From the NCBI RefSeq assembly GCF_026153455.1, contig NZ_CP110629.1, forward strand, positions 4,092,001 through 4,156,000: a DNA stretch of 64,000 nt. The letters run 5' to 3'. Made by a program: the position numbers and the translations under genes. The DNA is from Marinimicrobium sp. C6131 (GTDB taxonomy: Bacteria; Pseudomonadota; Gammaproteobacteria; Pseudomonadales; Cellvibrionaceae). Shown here in pieces: positions 42,994 to 52,501 of this stretch. Each line of letters begins with the position of its first letter. Position 1 is the stretch's first letter. Under the pieces are notes generated by a model. That model saw only the letters and a program-made list of their open reading frames with translations. It made no database searches and had not been told where the DNA came from.

Positions 42994-44619
42994 CTATTCC
43001 GCTGCCCGTCCTTTTTGGGGGAACAGACCTTTGGGGCGTTTCTGGATAAACAGAATCAGCATCACCAGTACCAACACTTTGGCCAGTACGGCACCCGCCC
43101 AGGGCTCCATGAATTTGTTGAGTACGCCCAGCCCCATGGCGCCCACCAGGGTGCCCCAGAGGTTACCCACACCACCAAACACCACCACCATAAATGAATC
43201 GATGATGTAGGCCTGGCCCAGGTTGGGCCCCACGTTGGTCAGTTGTGACAGCGCCACACCGGCCACGCCCGCCACGCCGGAGCCGAGCCCGAAGGTCATG
43301 GCGTCGACCCAACTGGCCCGGACACCGACCGCGCGCGCCATGGGGCGGTTCTGCGACACGGCTCGTACTTTGAGGCCCAGAGAGGTTCGTTTGAGGATGG
43401 CCATCAGTACAAAGAACACGATCAGCCCAAAGGCGAGAATGTACAGGCGGTTGTAGGTGAGCGAGAGGGCCGGATTGATGACCATGGAACCACTCATCCA
43501 CTCGGGCAGCGTTACACTGCGATTGAGCGGCGAAAAGATCGTGCGGGCGGCCTGCTGCAGAATCAGGCTGATGCCGAAAGTGGCCAGCAGGGTTTCCAGT
43601 GGGCGGCCGTACAGAAAGCGGATCACGCCGCGCTCAATGGCAATGCCCACCAGACCGGCGACCAGAAAGGCGGCGGGTACCGCCATGGCCAGGCTCCAGG
43701 CAATCTGTCCCGGAAACAGTTGTTGAATCACCCAGGTCGTGTAGGCACCAATCATCATCAGCTCGCCATGAGCCATATTGATGACACCCATAACCCCAAA
43801 AGTGATGGCGAGGCCGATGGCGGCCAGCAGCAGAACGGAGCCCAGGCTCAGACCGAAAAACAGGCTTTCGACCAGCTCGTAAAATCTCAGCTTACTTTGA
43901 ATGGATTCCAATGCCTCTGCGGCAGCAGCCTGCACGTCCGGGTCGGAATCGAACTCGCGCAAGCGACGCAGTTCATTACGGGTTTCTCCCTCGAGCGAGC
44001 CGCGCAGCGCTTTGATGGCGCTTAAACGTGTTCGTTTGTCATCGCTTTTCAGGTCATAAAGTGACAAGGCACTGTTGATGGCATTGTTCACCAACAGGGT
44101 TGTTTCGACGTCGCTGCGTTGGAGCAGCAATTCAATGTTGTTCTCGTCAATCCCCTCTTTGATCATCCGTTGTACCGCTTCAAAGCGGATTTGAGCGTTG
44201 TCATCATCCAGGTTCATGCGTGCGAGCAGGTCGCGGAGTTGTCCGCGCATCCGGTTGGTAACCGGTATTCGTTTGGTTTCCAGTTCAAGGTCGGTAGTCA
44301 GCGTACCTGTAACCGCATGTTCAAGCCGTTCATCCTCGCGAAGAATATAGACATTGGGCGGATCCAGATCGTCGACGTGAAGGTTTCCTTGCAGCAAGGC
44401 ATCGAGTATCAGTGGTGTTCGGGTGTGCTTGATTTCAGCGAGGGCATCAATGGCATCGGTACGCTTCATCAGGCTGACCGTCGCCACATTACGTGTGCTT
44501 TCGACAAGACGCTCCTCCAGGGGATCTGCCGAAGCCTGATTGTGAACCAGTAGCAGCAAGAGTAGGCCAAACAGGTGGCCCATGACAGGAATCCTGGTGT
44601 GCCCGGTGTTGTTGATCAT
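42994..44619 (-). CDS. urtB: Urea ABC transporter permease UrtB
   Basis: This 541-residue permease has a long periplasmic N-terminal part (about 35-240) with helical-repeat character before the LivH-type membrane domain (LSLGSVLLLAAIGLAITFGV, INMAHGELMMIGAYTTWVIQ). This two-part layout is characteristic of UrtB. The signal peptide GHLFGLLLLLLVHNQASA follows the second in-frame Met, so ATG 44583 may be the true start in place of 44619. It lies downstream of urtA across a strong hairpin. Confidence 0.94.
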   Translation of the reverse strand: MINNTGHTRIPVMGHLFGLLLLLLVHNQASADPLEERLVESTRNVATVSLMKRTDAIDALAEIKHTRTPLILDALLQGNLHVDDLDPPNVYILREDERLEHAVTGTLTTDLELETKRIPVTNRMRGQLRDLLARMNLDDDNAQIRFEAVQRMIKEGIDENNIELLLQRSDVETTLLVNNAINSALSLYDLKSDDKRTRLSAIKALRGSLEGETRNELRRLREFDSDPDVQAAAAEALESIQSKLRFYELVESLFFGLSLGSVLLLAAIGLAITFGVMGVINMAHGELMMIGAYTTWVIQQLFPGQIAWSLAMAVPAAFLVAGLVGIAIERGVIRFLYGRPLETLLATFGISLILQQAARTIFSPLNRSVTLPEWMSGSMVINPALSLTYNRLYILAFGLIVFFVLMAILKRTSLGLKVRAVSQNRPMARAVGVRASWVDAMTFGLGSGVAGVAGVALSQLTNVGPNLGQAYIIDSFMVVVFGGVGNLWGTLVGAMGLGVLNKFMEPWAGAVLAKVLVLVMLILFIQKRPKGLFPQKGRAAE

Positions 44620-44647
44620 CGCGTTGCTCTTCTTGCCAGAATCGATT

Positions 44648-44675
44648 CACTGCCCGGGCGACTACCCGGGCAGTG
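44648..44675 (-). terminator. Intercistronic hairpin between urtA and urtB
   Basis: CACTGCCCGGG (44648-44658) and CCCGGGCAGTG (44665-44675) form a perfect 11-bp stem with a 6-base loop, 11 bp after the urtA stop, without a T run. Such a hairpin usually protects the abundant binding-protein message and lowers expression of the downstream permease genes. Confidence 0.7.
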
Positions 44676-44686
44676 AGTGGAGTACT

Positions 44687-45994
44687 TTAGTGAGCAGCTT
44701 CTGCGCCAAGGCATTTTTCTGCTTTGGTGTCGTAGTTGCCGCAGTTGATCGGATCGGTCCAGTCACCGATGAGGTCCTTGCTGCCTTCCAGGAAGTCAGA
44801 CCAGGCGTCACCCGGAACCAGATCATCGGTTTTGGAGATGGTCAGGAACTGTCCGTTGTCCTGGATTTCACCGATCAATACCGGCTTGGTGATGTGATGA
44901 TTCTTCAACATCTCGCTGGTGCCACCGGTCAGGTTGGGCACCTTGATGCCGACCATGGCGTCGATCACTTTATCGGGATCGGTAGTGCCCGCTTTTTCAA
45001 CCGCTTTGACCCACATGTTGAAGCCGATGTAGTGAGCTTCCATCGGGTCATTGCTGACTCGGTCGGTATCTTCGGTGAAGGCGTGCCACTTCTTGATAAA
45101 GGCTTCGTTCTCGGGAGAGTCTTCGCTCATGAAGTAGTTCCAGGCGGCCAGGTGGCCCACCAGCGGCTTGGTGTCGATACCGGACAGCTCCTCTTCGCCG
45201 ACGGAGAAGGCGACCACCGGGATGTCCTCAGAGGAGACGCCCTGGTTCCCCAGTTCGCGATAGAAGGGCACGTTGGCGTCACCGTTGATGGTGGATACCA
45301 CGGCGGTCTCTTTACCCTGGCTGCCGAAACGCTTGATGTCGGACACGATGTTCTGCCAGTCGGAATGACCGAAGGGCGTGTAGTTGATCATGATGTCTTC
45401 ATCTTTCACGCCGTTGGCCTTGAGGTAGGCTTCCAGAATCTTGTTGGTGGTGCGCGGGTACACATAGTCGGTACCGGCCAGTACCCAGCGCTTGATGCCC
45501 ATTTCATTCATCAGAAAGTCCACGGCGGGAATGGCCTGCTGGTTGGGCGCCGCTCCGGTATAAAAGACGTTGCGCGAGGATTCTTCGCCTTCGTACTGAA
45601 CCGGATAGAACAGGATGCCATTCAGCTCTTCGATGACCGGAAGAACGGATTTGCGCGAGACGGATGTCCAGCATCCGAAAATCGCATCGACGCCTTCCTG
45701 TTCAATCAGCTCGCGGGTTTTCTCCGCGAACAGTGGCCAGTCCGAGGCGGGGTCGGTCACGACCGGTTCGAGCTTTTTGCCAAGCAGACCGCCCTTTTTA
45801 TTCTGCTCTTCAATGAGCATCAGCATGGTGTCTTTCAGTGTGGTTTCCGAAATGGCCATGGTGCCGGACAGAGAGTGCAGAACCCCCACCTTGATGGTGT
45901 CGTCTTCCTGGGCGTGTGTCGTCAGACCCGTGAGGGCCATGCTGCAGGCGACCGCCAGGGTGCCAATCGGTTTGAGTAGTTGAGCTAGCTTCAT
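44687..45994 (-). CDS. urtA: Urea ABC transporter substrate-binding protein UrtA
   Basis: This 435-residue periplasmic binding protein has a signal peptide (LKPIGTLAVACSMALTGLTTHA) and the type-I binding fold of the branched-chain-amino-acid group: IKVGVLHSLSGTMAISETTL, IFGCWTSVSRKSVLPVIEEL, GILFYPVQYEGEESSRNVFY, typical of UrtA. It captures urea (and possibly short amides) for UrtBCDE. It is the first gene of the operon. The 98 bp upstream contain no copy of the 35-bp repeat seen before the regulator and hydrolase genes, and I could not identify an NtrC or sigma-54 site by eye. Confidence 0.96.
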   Translation of the reverse strand: MKLAQLLKPIGTLAVACSMALTGLTTHAQEDDTIKVGVLHSLSGTMAISETTLKDTMLMLIEEQNKKGGLLGKKLEPVVTDPASDWPLFAEKTRELIEQEGVDAIFGCWTSVSRKSVLPVIEELNGILFYPVQYEGEESSRNVFYTGAAPNQQAIPAVDFLMNEMGIKRWVLAGTDYVYPRTTNKILEAYLKANGVKDEDIMINYTPFGHSDWQNIVSDIKRFGSQGKETAVVSTINGDANVPFYRELGNQGVSSEDIPVVAFSVGEEELSGIDTKPLVGHLAAWNYFMSEDSPENEAFIKKWHAFTEDTDRVSNDPMEAHYIGFNMWVKAVEKAGTTDPDKVIDAMVGIKVPNLTGGTSEMLKNHHITKPVLIGEIQDNGQFLTISKTDDLVPGDAWSDFLEGSKDLIGDWTDPINCGNYDTKAEKCLGAEAAH

Positions 45995-46092
45995 GAGTCA
46001 TTCTCCATTGATGTCGGTTTTACGGTGTAATGCTGGGTAAACATCCTGTTGTGCGTACAGTGGCGTACATTCTCCTGAAATCGGGTAGTCTG

Positions 46093-46794
46093 TCAGGGGC
46101 TGGGGACTTTCGGTAGCTGATGTCCCTGACGGGCTTCGTGCAACATGTGCAAGGTAATTTTTCTGACTTCGGCCTGGCTTTCTTCAATGTGGTTTTTCAG
46201 CAGCCGTTGGGCTTCGTCTGCGCGGCGCTTGATGATGGTGCGCAGGATCTTCGCGTGTTCCTGGTAAGTTGCCTCAATGCGCGGTCGCTGCGTGAAATCG
46301 ATACGCCGGATGATCCGCAACCGTTCGGTAATATTGTGATGGACCCGGGCCATCTCCTCGTTACCGCAGGCTTCCACCAGATGCACATGAAAGCGCTCAT
46401 CCATCAGGCTCACGGTCGGACCGTCGTCCAGTCGTTCGCCGACCGGAACCAGCCAGAAGTCCTTGAGTGCGTCGAGGTCCGGTTTGGCCTCCATTTCGCA
46501 GAGCTTCCTGACCGCTGCCTGCTCCAGCACGATGCGCAACTCGTACAGCTGATCAAACTTTTCAAAATCGAAGGGCTTGACCTGCCAGCCCGCCCGGAAC
46601 ATCACGTCGACAAAACCTTCCCGCTGCAGGAGCGTCAACGCTTCACGCACAGGTGTGCGACTGGCGGACATGCGTTGTGCGATTTCGCTTTCGGTGAACC
46701 GGTCCCCGGGCAGCAACAGGAAATCGAAAATTTCCTGCTTCAATGCGCTGTAGACCCGCTCTGTCAAACTGGGACGATCCGATTTCTGATTCAC
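46093..46794 (-). CDS. GntR/FCD-family regulator of urea use
   Basis: A 233-residue regulator with a GntR winged helix (LTERVYSALKQEIFDFLLLP, ASRTPVREALTLLQREGFVD) and a C-terminal FCD ligand domain with metal-site-type residues (MDERFHVHLVEACGN, ATYQEHAKI, LLKNHIEES). It sits between the urea transporter and the urea carboxylase genes. A near-palindrome (46815-46830) lies 21 bp upstream of its start and recurs before the allophanate hydrolase gene, so it probably represses itself and the urea amidolyase genes. The inducer is unknown; urea or allophanate is a reasonable guess. Confidence 0.9.
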   Translation of the reverse strand: MNQKSDRPSLTERVYSALKQEIFDFLLLPGDRFTESEIAQRMSASRTPVREALTLLQREGFVDVMFRAGWQVKPFDFEKFDQLYELRIVLEQAAVRKLCEMEAKPDLDALKDFWLVPVGERLDDGPTVSLMDERFHVHLVEACGNEEMARVHHNITERLRIIRRIDFTQRPRIEATYQEHAKILRTIIKRRADEAQRLLKNHIEESQAEVRKITLHMLHEARQGHQLPKVPSP

Positions 46795-46814
46795 TACTGT
46801 CCGCCTTGAATATG

Positions 46815-46853
46815 ATCATGTATGCAAGATGGTATTCAGCAGGAACTGTGCCA
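46815..46853. promoter_or_regulatory. Candidate GntR operator before its own gene (copy 1 of a 35-bp repeat)
   Basis: The near-palindrome ATCATGTATGCAAGAT (46815-46830) lies within a 35-base stretch (46819-46853) that is repeated with one mismatch at 52531-52565. It is 21 bp upstream of the regulator ATG. Confidence 0.75.
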
Positions 46854-46917
46854 AACTCGAAATTTGGCGGTGAAATCCGATAAGTGACTGAGAAAACAAC
46901 AGGTTTTATTGAAAGCG

Positions 46918-46944
46918 AAAAAAAGGAGCGCTCATAGGCGCTCC
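46918..46944 (-). terminator. Rho-independent terminator of the urea amidolyase operon
   Basis: On the minus strand GGAGCGC (46944-46938) and GCGCTCC (46931-46925) form a 7-bp stem with a 6-base loop, followed by seven T (46924-46918). It lies about 70 bp after the urea carboxylase stop and before the regulator gene, so the two are separate transcripts. Confidence 0.88.
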
Positions 46945-47012
46945 CGGGCGTGCACTCAAATGAAGCGTGCAATACGTCATCTGCCTCATATTTGCCCCGA
47001 GGCAGGCGTTGA

Positions 47013-50000
47013 TTATTCTTCGAGTACCATCAGGATGTCGCCCGCATTCACCGGTTTCCCGGGGGCGCAATGCACGGCACTGACGGTGGCTTTCCGGTCG
47101 GCGTAGATGGAGAATTCCATTTTCATCGCCTCCACAATCAGCAATGGTTGGTCCGGCTCCACCGATTGTCCCGGCTCTACCAGCAATTTCCATATGTTGC
47201 CGCTGATGTCGGCGGTCACGGCATGACCGTCCACATCGTTCGGGTCAATGGCGGGGCCGGCCTGCAGAGCGGCTTCCACCTGTTTTTCCTCACCGGCCTG
47301 CCAGAGCGCGACCTCCTCCGTAAACGCGACCTGCTGTTTTTGTTGAAACGCAGCGATGCTTTCAGCGTTCTCTTCCAGAAAACGTTCATGCTCGGCGATA
47401 TCGAACCAGGTGTCCTCTATGTCGATGCTCAGGCGACCCTCACGAAACGCTTCGCGCTGCTCGGTGAGTTCGGCTTCGGTGACCGGGTAGTAGCGCACCT
47501 GATCGAAAAAGCGCAGCAACCAGGGCTCACCATTGATAAATACCGGGCTTTTCAGAAACTTGTTCCAGATTGGGAGTGTCCGGCCCACGAGCTGATAGCC
47601 GCCGGGGGAATCCATGCCGTAGATGCACATATAAACGCCGCCGATACCGACTGTACCTTCAGCGGTATAGGTGCGCGCGGGGTTGTACTTGGAGGTCAGC
47701 AGTCGATGACGGGGGTCGATGGGCACGGCGCAGGGCGCGCTCAGGTAAACGTCTCCCAGCCCCAGTACGAGGTAGCTGGCATTGAACAGTACCTCGCGTA
47801 CCTGATCGATGGACTCCAGCCCGTTGATCCGGCGCATGAACTCGGTATTGCTCGGCAGCCAGGGGGCGGTATCGCGCACCGATTGACGGTACTTGGCCAC
47901 CGCTTCGAGTGTCGCCGAATCTTCGAACGCCATCGGCAGGTGAATGATGCGACTGGGCACACGCATCTGGTCTACGGGCGGCAGTGTCTCTTCGATGGAC
48001 AGCAGCTGCGCCACCAGTTCACGCTGATGCAGAACCCGGCTGTCATAGTTCACCTGTAACGAGCGAACACCGGGTGACAGTTCAATAATGCCGTCAATGG
48101 GTTTTTCCTTGAGAGCTTCCATCATGGCGTGTACCCGCAACCGGAAACGCAGGTCCATGACCAGCGGGCCGTACTCCATCAGAATGTATTTGTCGCCTGC
48201 CTGGCGGTAAACCACTTCGGGCCGCCCCTCGGCGGCCGGCAGGGCGGCAAGAATGCAGGGAGAGAGTGAATGATCCGGTTCAGGAATCGTGAAATCACCC
48301 AACGGTTCAGGCCCGGACAGATCGGCGATCGCCTTATCCTGTGCCTTTTCCATGGCCAGCGCTTCATCAAAGCTCAGCTGTTTGAAGCGCAGTTTATCGC
48401 CGGGCTTGACCTGGCCGACTTTCCACAGCTCCGCCTTGGCAATGGTCACCGGGCAGACAAAGCCGCCCAGGCTGGGGCCATCTTTGGTCAGAATTACCGG
48501 CATATCCCCGGTGAAGTTGATCGAGCCGACGGCGTACTCAGTATCGTGAATATTGGACGGGTGCAAGCCCGCTTCCCCACCGTCACTGCGGGTCCAGCTC
48601 GGCTTGGGGCCATTGAGCCGGATGCCCAGGCGGTTGGAGTTGTAGTGCACCTCCCAGGCGGTATTGAAGAACATCTCAATGGATTCTTCCTTGAAAAAGT
48701 CCGGGGCACCGTGGGGGCCATAAAGCACGCCGATATGCCATTCCCGTGGGCCCTCGTCGGATTCCTCTGCGTACTCGGGAATCAGTGCGGTGGGGCAGGG
48801 TTGGGGTGAATGGGTGGGCGCCGCCGTGGTGCAGGCAGGCAGCGCCGGGTCGCTTACTCGTAACATATCCGTTGCGCGCAGAACGCGCCCGGCGTGGCCG
48901 CCAAACTGACCCAATGCGAAGGTCGAGCGACTGCCCAGGTATTCGGGCACATCAAAGCCGTTGCGCACCGCGAGGTAAGTCCGGCAGCCGTTGACGGCCT
49001 TGCCGACCTCCAGTACTTGCCCGGCTTTCACTCCGACCGGCTGCCAGAATTCAATGGCTTCGCCGTCGAGCGTTGCCGGGGAGCGGCCACCGGTCAGGGC
49101 GATGACGGTATCGGTATGAAAGCGCAGGCTGGGGCCGACAATCGTAAACTCCAATCCGGCGCTGTGCTCGTGGTTACCCACAATGCGATTGGCCAGGCGG
49201 AACGCGTAGTCATCCATCGGTCCGGAAGGGGGCACGCCGATGCCCCAGTAACCGACCCGACCGGGGTAATCCTGAATGCTGGTGTAGGTGCCCGGCTGCA
49301 TGACCTCCACCACCGGCGGCTGGTACTCAAAGCTGGCCAGTTTGTTGGTGGCCACATCGCCGGAGGCAAAGAAGTCCGAGGCCACAATCTGGCGCAGATA
49401 ATCCAGGTTGGTGGCGATGCCGGCCATGCGGGTTTCGTTCAGCGCGGCCACCATATTGGCGATGGCCTCGGCCCGGTCTTTACCGGTGACGATGATCTTG
49501 GCGATCATCGGGTCATAGTGGGGCGACACATCGGTGCCGGTGGCCACCCAGGTGTCAACCCGGGCGTTTTCGGGAAAGTGGACATCGGTGAGCGTACCGG
49601 GGGAAGGTTGAAAGTCCCGGACGGCATCTTCGGCGTAGACGCGCACTTCAATGGCCGCGCCTTTGGGCTCGATCGTCTGATTCAGGTCCGGCGCTTCCCC
49701 CGCCGCGGTCCGGACCATCCACTCGACCAGATCCACACCGGTGCAGGCTTCGGTGATCGGGTGCTCCACCTGCAGGCGGGTATTCACTTCCAGAAAGTAG
49801 AAATCATCCCGCACCGGGTCGTAGATGTATTCCACGGTGCCGGCCGAGCGGTAATTCACCGCCTCGCCCAAGCTCACCGACGCGGCCATCAGTTTTTCCC
49901 GGGTGGCGGCGGGCAGCTTGGGGGCGGGGGTTTCTTCCACCACCTTCTGGTTGCGACGCTGTAGTGAGCAGTCCCGCTCTCCAAGTGCGAGCACACTGCC

Positions 50001-50651
50001 TTTTCCGTCGCCAAAAATCTGCACTTCCACATGACGGGCATTGTCGACAAAACGCTCCAGGAAAACGCCGCTGTCGCTGAAGAAGTTCTGGCCCAGGCGT
50101 TTCACGCTTTCGAACGCCTCAATGAGTGCGGCCTCATTATCGCAACGGGTCAGACCGATACCACCGCCACCGGCGGTGCTTTTGAGCATGACCGGATAAC
50201 CGATGCGTTCGGCGGCGGTTTTCGCGTCGTCCAGCGAGTCGAGCAGACCTGTACCGGGAGTCAGTGGCACGCCGGCTTTCTCGGCAATTTCCCGGGAGGT
50301 GTGTTTCAGACCGAACTCGCGAATCTGCTGGGGCGTGGGGCCGCAGAAAGCGATACCGGCGGCTTCACACTGTTCGCAGAAGTCTGCGTTTTCGGACAGG
50401 AAGCCGTAGCCCGGAATGATGGCCTGGGCTCCGGTTTCTTGGGCGGCCGCCAGAATTTTATCCACCTTGAGATAACTGTCGGCGGCGCTCTCACCGCCCA
50501 GGGCAATGGCGACATCGGCCGCATCCACGTGGGCACTGTTGCGGTCGGCGTCGGAGTAGACGGCGACGGATTTGATGCCCATGGTTTTCAGGGTGCGGGC
50601 GATGCGAACCGCGATTTCCCCGCGGTTGGCGATCAGGACGGTGTGAAACAT
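47013..50651 (-). CDS. uca: Urea carboxylase (biotin-dependent)
   Basis: This 1212-residue enzyme uses ATP and bicarbonate to carboxylate urea to allophanate. Order of domains: biotin carboxylase (about 1-450; IANRGEIAVRIARTLKTMG, AGGGGIGLTRC, FLEVNTRLQVEHPITEA), KipA/KipI-like carboxyltransferase halves (about 470-770 and 800-1040) and a C-terminal biotinyl domain with EAMKMEF, biotin on Lys1177. The allophanate hydrolase gene lies 74 bp upstream, on the same strand. The two small genes for the carboxyguanidine-deiminase-type proteins (UAAP1/2, CgdAB) that accompany guanidine carboxylases are absent, which favours urea as the true substrate. Confidence 0.95.
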   Translation of the reverse strand: MFHTVLIANRGEIAVRIARTLKTMGIKSVAVYSDADRNSAHVDAADVAIALGGESAADSYLKVDKILAAAQETGAQAIIPGYGFLSENADFCEQCEAAGIAFCGPTPQQIREFGLKHTSREIAEKAGVPLTPGTGLLDSLDDAKTAAERIGYPVMLKSTAGGGGIGLTRCDNEAALIEAFESVKRLGQNFFSDSGVFLERFVDNARHVEVQIFGDGKGSVLALGERDCSLQRRNQKVVEETPAPKLPAATREKLMAASVSLGEAVNYRSAGTVEYIYDPVRDDFYFLEVNTRLQVEHPITEACTGVDLVEWMVRTAAGEAPDLNQTIEPKGAAIEVRVYAEDAVRDFQPSPGTLTDVHFPENARVDTWVATGTDVSPHYDPMIAKIIVTGKDRAEAIANMVAALNETRMAGIATNLDYLRQIVASDFFASGDVATNKLASFEYQPPVVEVMQPGTYTSIQDYPGRVGYWGIGVPPSGPMDDYAFRLANRIVGNHEHSAGLEFTIVGPSLRFHTDTVIALTGGRSPATLDGEAIEFWQPVGVKAGQVLEVGKAVNGCRTYLAVRNGFDVPEYLGSRSTFALGQFGGHAGRVLRATDMLRVSDPALPACTTAAPTHSPQPCPTALIPEYAEESDEGPREWHIGVLYGPHGAPDFFKEESIEMFFNTAWEVHYNSNRLGIRLNGPKPSWTRSDGGEAGLHPSNIHDTEYAVGSINFTGDMPVILTKDGPSLGGFVCPVTIAKAELWKVGQVKPGDKLRFKQLSFDEALAMEKAQDKAIADLSGPEPLGDFTIPEPDHSLSPCILAALPAAEGRPEVVYRQAGDKYILMEYGPLVMDLRFRLRVHAMMEALKEKPIDGIIELSPGVRSLQVNYDSRVLHQRELVAQLLSIEETLPPVDQMRVPSRIIHLPMAFEDSATLEAVAKYRQSVRDTAPWLPSNTEFMRRINGLESIDQVREVLFNASYLVLGLGDVYLSAPCAVPIDPRHRLLTSKYNPARTYTAEGTVGIGGVYMCIYGMDSPGGYQLVGRTLPIWNKFLKSPVFINGEPWLLRFFDQVRYYPVTEAELTEQREAFREGRLSIDIEDTWFDIAEHERFLEENAESIAAFQQKQQVAFTEEVALWQAGEEKQVEAALQAGPAIDPNDVDGHAVTADISGNIWKLLVEPGQSVEPDQPLLIVEAMKMEFSIYADRKATVSAVHCAPGKPVNAGDILMVLEE

Positions 50652-50725
50652 GTGTGTTCTCCGTGTATCAACGTATGGGTTCGGGCCGGATAGGGCGTTG
50701 GTCGAGTGGCGCGTTCAGTGTGGCC

Positions 50726-52501
50726 TCAATCTCCGGACTCAATGAAAGTGCGCCAGCCCCCCAGTTCGGTAATGTCCTGGGCGCCCTTCACGGCGGTGCC
50801 TTCGCAGATGAATCCCTTGACCTCGCGTCCGTCTTTGAGCGTCAGGGTTCCGATGCCCAGGGGCGCGGGTACCAGGGCGACAAAGCTGCCGAACTGGTCG
50901 ACCGGGATATCCCACAGCTCAACGATGATGCTCGCCCCGTCGTCGGTTCGGATCAGGCCCGGTTTGGGCGGCGTGGTGTCGGGCAGTGCGTACAGTCGAT
51001 AGGTGGGTGCGGTATGGGTGCGCTCTACCAACCGGGCGTGGCGCTCGGTGAGCTGATGGTTTAGCGGCATACCGCTCAGATGCGCACCGACGACGGCCAG
51101 GCGGACGTGATCCCGGGGCGCTTTTGAAGGCACGGTGGGAGCCGGGGATTGCAGGTCGGTTGCACCCCGCTTCCAGGGCGCAACGGCTTCCCAGTGACGA
51201 CCAAAATCCGTGAGGGCCCGGTCCTGCCAGGCGGGGGCAATCAGTGTGATCCCGAAGGGTAGACCGTCGGCGCGAATACCGGCGGGCAGGGCCAGGGCAC
51301 TGCAGTCGGCCAGATTCACAAAATTGGTCCAGGTGCCCAACTGACTGTTGACACCGACCGGGTCGGCCTCGACCTGGGCGATGGTGGGCAGGCGCGGTGC
51401 CGTGGGCACCAGTAGTGCGTCGACCTCGGCCATGGCGGTCTGAATAGCGCGCGCGAGATCGGCTCGTGCGTACTCCGCCCGATAGGCATCGGTGGCGGAA
51501 AAGTTCTGTGCCTGTTCAATGATGCCGCGCACGACCGGGTTTATTGCCTCGGCGTGCTCCGCCATGAATTCTGCGATAGCCGCGTGGCGCTCGGCGACCC
51601 AGGGGCCGCCGTAGAGCAGTTGCGCCAGCGTCTGCATGGGGGTGAAGTCCATGGGCACGAGTTCAACGCCTTGTGCCCGCAACGTTTTCAGGCTGGCTTC
51701 CCAGGCATGTTGCGCCTCGGAATCGCCAAACCAGTTGTGTCGCTCCGGCACCCCGAATCGGGGTAGGCTTGACCAGTAGCGGGCCGGGTGCGGTGGCTGG
51801 CGGGAATAACCATCGTCGGGGTCGAAACCTTCCAGTACCGAGGCCACGGTATCGGCATCGTCCACCGTCAACGCAAACACCGACACGCAGTCGAGGCTTT
51901 TACAGGCGGGCACCACGCCCTGAATACTGAACCGGCCCTTGGTGGGTTTCAGCCCGACAATGTTGTTGAAGCCGGCGGGCACGCGCCCCGAGCCAGCGGT
52001 GTCGGTGCCGAGACTGAAGGGCACCAGGCCGCGCGCGACGGCTACCGCCGAGCCCGAGCTGGAACCGCCGGACACATAGTCGGGATTGAAACTGTTGGGC
52101 ACGGTCCCGTAGGGCGAACGGGTGCCCACCAGTCCGGTGGCGAACTGGTCCAGGTTGGTTTTGGCCAGAACAATCGCGCCCGCCGCTTTGAGCCGGGCCA
52201 CAGTGGTGGCGTCCCGCTCGGCGGTGTACGAATAGGCGGGGCAGGCCGCCGTGGTGGGTAAGCCGGCCACGTCGATATTGTCCTTGACCACAAACGGTAC
52301 CCCGAACAGGGGCTGCTCTTTGGGGGAGGTCAGGGTATCGATCTGGGCATTCAGCTCGGCTTGCGAAACAATATGAATCCAGGCGGGGTCATCGGCCGAC
52401 AGCGTATCGCGCAACGCGCCAAGGGTGGTTTTGGGGTTCAGTTGCTCTTCGCCATAGGCATGCTGCCATTCGCTCAACGTCCAGCCGGTGGGTAACGTCA
52501 T
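50726..52501 (-). CDS. atzF: Allophanate hydrolase
   Basis: This 591-residue amidase-signature enzyme splits allophanate to ammonium and CO2, finishing ATP-dependent urea degradation. The catalytic region shows PFVVKDNIDVAGLPTTAACP (Lys of the triad) and GGSSSGSAVAVARGLVPFSL with TDTAGSGRVPAGF (the two Ser). The C-terminal 120 residues form the small domain typical of this enzyme (GTLTLKDGREVKGFICEG). It is the first gene of the operon with urea carboxylase. The candidate GntR operator is 25 bp upstream of its ATG. Confidence 0.95.
   Translation of the reverse strand: MTLPTGWTLSEWQHAYGEEQLNPKTTLGALRDTLSADDPAWIHIVSQAELNAQIDTLTSPKEQPLFGVPFVVKDNIDVAGLPTTAACPAYSYTAERDATTVARLKAAGAIVLAKTNLDQFATGLVGTRSPYGTVPNSFNPDYVSGGSSSGSAVAVARGLVPFSLGTDTAGSGRVPAGFNNIVGLKPTKGRFSIQGVVPACKSLDCVSVFALTVDDADTVASVLEGFDPDDGYSRQPPHPARYWSSLPRFGVPERHNWFGDSEAQHAWEASLKTLRAQGVELVPMDFTPMQTLAQLLYGGPWVAERHAAIAEFMAEHAEAINPVVRGIIEQAQNFSATDAYRAEYARADLARAIQTAMAEVDALLVPTAPRLPTIAQVEADPVGVNSQLGTWTNFVNLADCSALALPAGIRADGLPFGITLIAPAWQDRALTDFGRHWEAVAPWKRGATDLQSPAPTVPSKAPRDHVRLAVVGAHLSGMPLNHQLTERHARLVERTHTAPTYRLYALPDTTPPKPGLIRTDDGASIIVELWDIPVDQFGSFVALVPAPLGIGTLTLKDGREVKGFICEGTAVKGAQDITELGGWRTFIESGD

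Noticed and set aside
44582..45979. A long open frame (465 codons) on the plus strand opposite urtA
   Set aside because: It is the mirror of a strongly conserved urtA gene, and its protein is rich in His/Gly/Val of the kind produced by antisense reading of GC-rich genes. No ribosome site or family match.
45995..46092. Sigma-54 or NtrC site before urtA
   Set aside because: No GG-N10-GC pair with correct context and no NtrC dyad could be found by eye, although nitrogen control is expected for this operon.
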